From the NCBI GenBank assembly GCA_025996865.1, contig BNTV01000079.1, positions 1-23,074 of the forward strand: DNA of 23,074 bases, read 5' to 3'. How positions within the stretch are numbered: the stretch's first letter is position 1; the number at the start of each line of letters is the position of its first letter. The translations under genes and the position numbers were made by a program. The notes under the pieces were generated by a model, which worked only from the letters and a program-made list of their open reading frames with translations, did no database searches and was not told the origin of the DNA. This document shows, in pieces, positions 22,561-23,074 of this stretch. Origin of the DNA: Bacteroidia bacterium (GTDB lineage Bacteria > Bacteroidota > Bacteroidia > Bacteroidales > Azobacteroidaceae).

Positions 22561-23074
22561 TAGACGGCCTGAATTTAAGTAGATAAACCAACAACAAAAT
22601 AATTACTGCAACGATTGCGCATAACATTCTGTATTCCCGGAAATAAATAATCAGTCCGCAAATCGATAATTGTACAAAGGCATATAAAACGGAAACTTTG
22701 AGGTGAGAAATACCCCAATTGTTGGATAGAATTTGGTAGAAATGCATCCGGTGGGCTTTGAAGATGTTTTGGCGTAAATAAAGCCGGTGCAGAATAGTGC
22801 AAACCGAATCAACCCCATAAACAGATAAGAAAAAGAGCCATACCCATGAGTTATCTTTTATCATCAATTGAAGCAGTAGCGTAACAATCCAAAATGAAAT
22901 AGCCATGCTGCCGACATCTCCTGCGAAACATTTTGCCCATTTCCGGCAATTGAAGAATAAAAATACAATGCAGGCCAATATGGCAAAAAAGATAAAATCA
23001 GGATCGGTAAAAGGAATGATTTTATAGTTAACATATTGTAAACTAATGAGTATTGATAAACTGTACAAGCCGGT
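22547..23074 (-). CDS. MraY/WecA-like glycosyl-1-phosphate transferase, C-terminal part
   Basis: The frame is open to the window end, so the start is missing. The visible 175 residues begin TGLYSLSI, the end of the conserved DGxxGxxGLY motif of undecaprenyl-phosphate sugar-1-phosphate transferases (family GT4, PF00953). There are about five membrane helices, an AKCFAGDVGSM motif (the usual AKxFxGDxGS) and KAHRMHFYQIL (the HRxH-type motif of WecA-like members). These enzymes transfer a sugar-1-phosphate from a UDP-sugar to the lipid carrier, starting O-antigen, capsule or cell-wall polymer synthesis. The sugar cannot be told from this fragment. Confidence 0.85.
   Translation of the reverse strand, partial: TGLYSLSILISLQYVNYKIIPFTDPDFIFFAILACIVFLFFNCRKWAKCFAGDVGSMAISFWIVTLLLQLMIKDNSWVWLFFLSVYGVDSVCTILHRLYLRQNIFKAHRMHFYQILSNNWGISHLKVSVLYAFVQLSICGLIIYFREYRMLCAIVAVIILLLVYLLKFRPSICKI

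Overview
The window looks like chromosomal DNA from a Bacteroidales/Bacteroidetes bacterium. The evidence is the repeated -7 boxes of the TAnnTTTG type (4460-4467, 9841-9848, 10753-10760, 18694-18701, 22529-22536), A-rich ribosome-binding regions without strong Shine-Dalgarno sequences, lipoproteins of Bacteroidetes type, and protein families typical of that phylum. No rRNA, tRNA or CRISPR array was found.

Left part (1-9819, all minus strand). A decayed accessory zone (1-2000) holds two truncated adenine-methyltransferase N-termini in tandem, a 121-bp imperfect inverted-repeat element, and a Phd/YefM-type antitoxin followed by only a 28-residue toxin tail. Next comes a tightly overlapping operon of a ZnuA-like metal-binding lipoprotein, a ZnuC-like ATPase and, where the ZnuB permease would be expected, an AEC-family (auxin efflux carrier-like) transporter. 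It is followed by a standalone AAA ATPase with a DUF234/nuclease-like tail. A further compact operon encodes an Ig-like-domain lipoprotein, a DUF3108 secreted protein and RibF.

Middle part (9943-18681, plus strand). After truA there is a ribosomally made, modified peptide (RiPP) cluster: an XRE regulator, a secreted EreA/ChaN/TraB-like putative hydrolase, a 73-residue double-glycine precursor with a five-cysteine Gly-rich core, a terminator hairpin, a radical SAM/SPASM maturase with a PqqD-like N-terminus, a C39-peptidase ABC exporter and an HlyD-type adaptor. The expected logic is precursor synthesis, thiol-directed crosslinking by the radical SAM enzyme, leader removal after GG and export by the ABC/HlyD pair with an outer-membrane TolC partner from elsewhere. 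The secreted hydrolase is the unusual member. This cluster is the best candidate for an undescribed system. It also contains unassigned small reading frames and an apparent in-frame repeat insertion in the exporter peptidase domain.

Right part (18722-23074). uvrA (plus) converges on an Rpn-family nuclease gene (minus) carrying a 12-bp tandem repeat. At the edge lies the C-terminal part of a MraY/WecA-like glycosyl-1-phosphate transferase (minus) whose start is outside the window.
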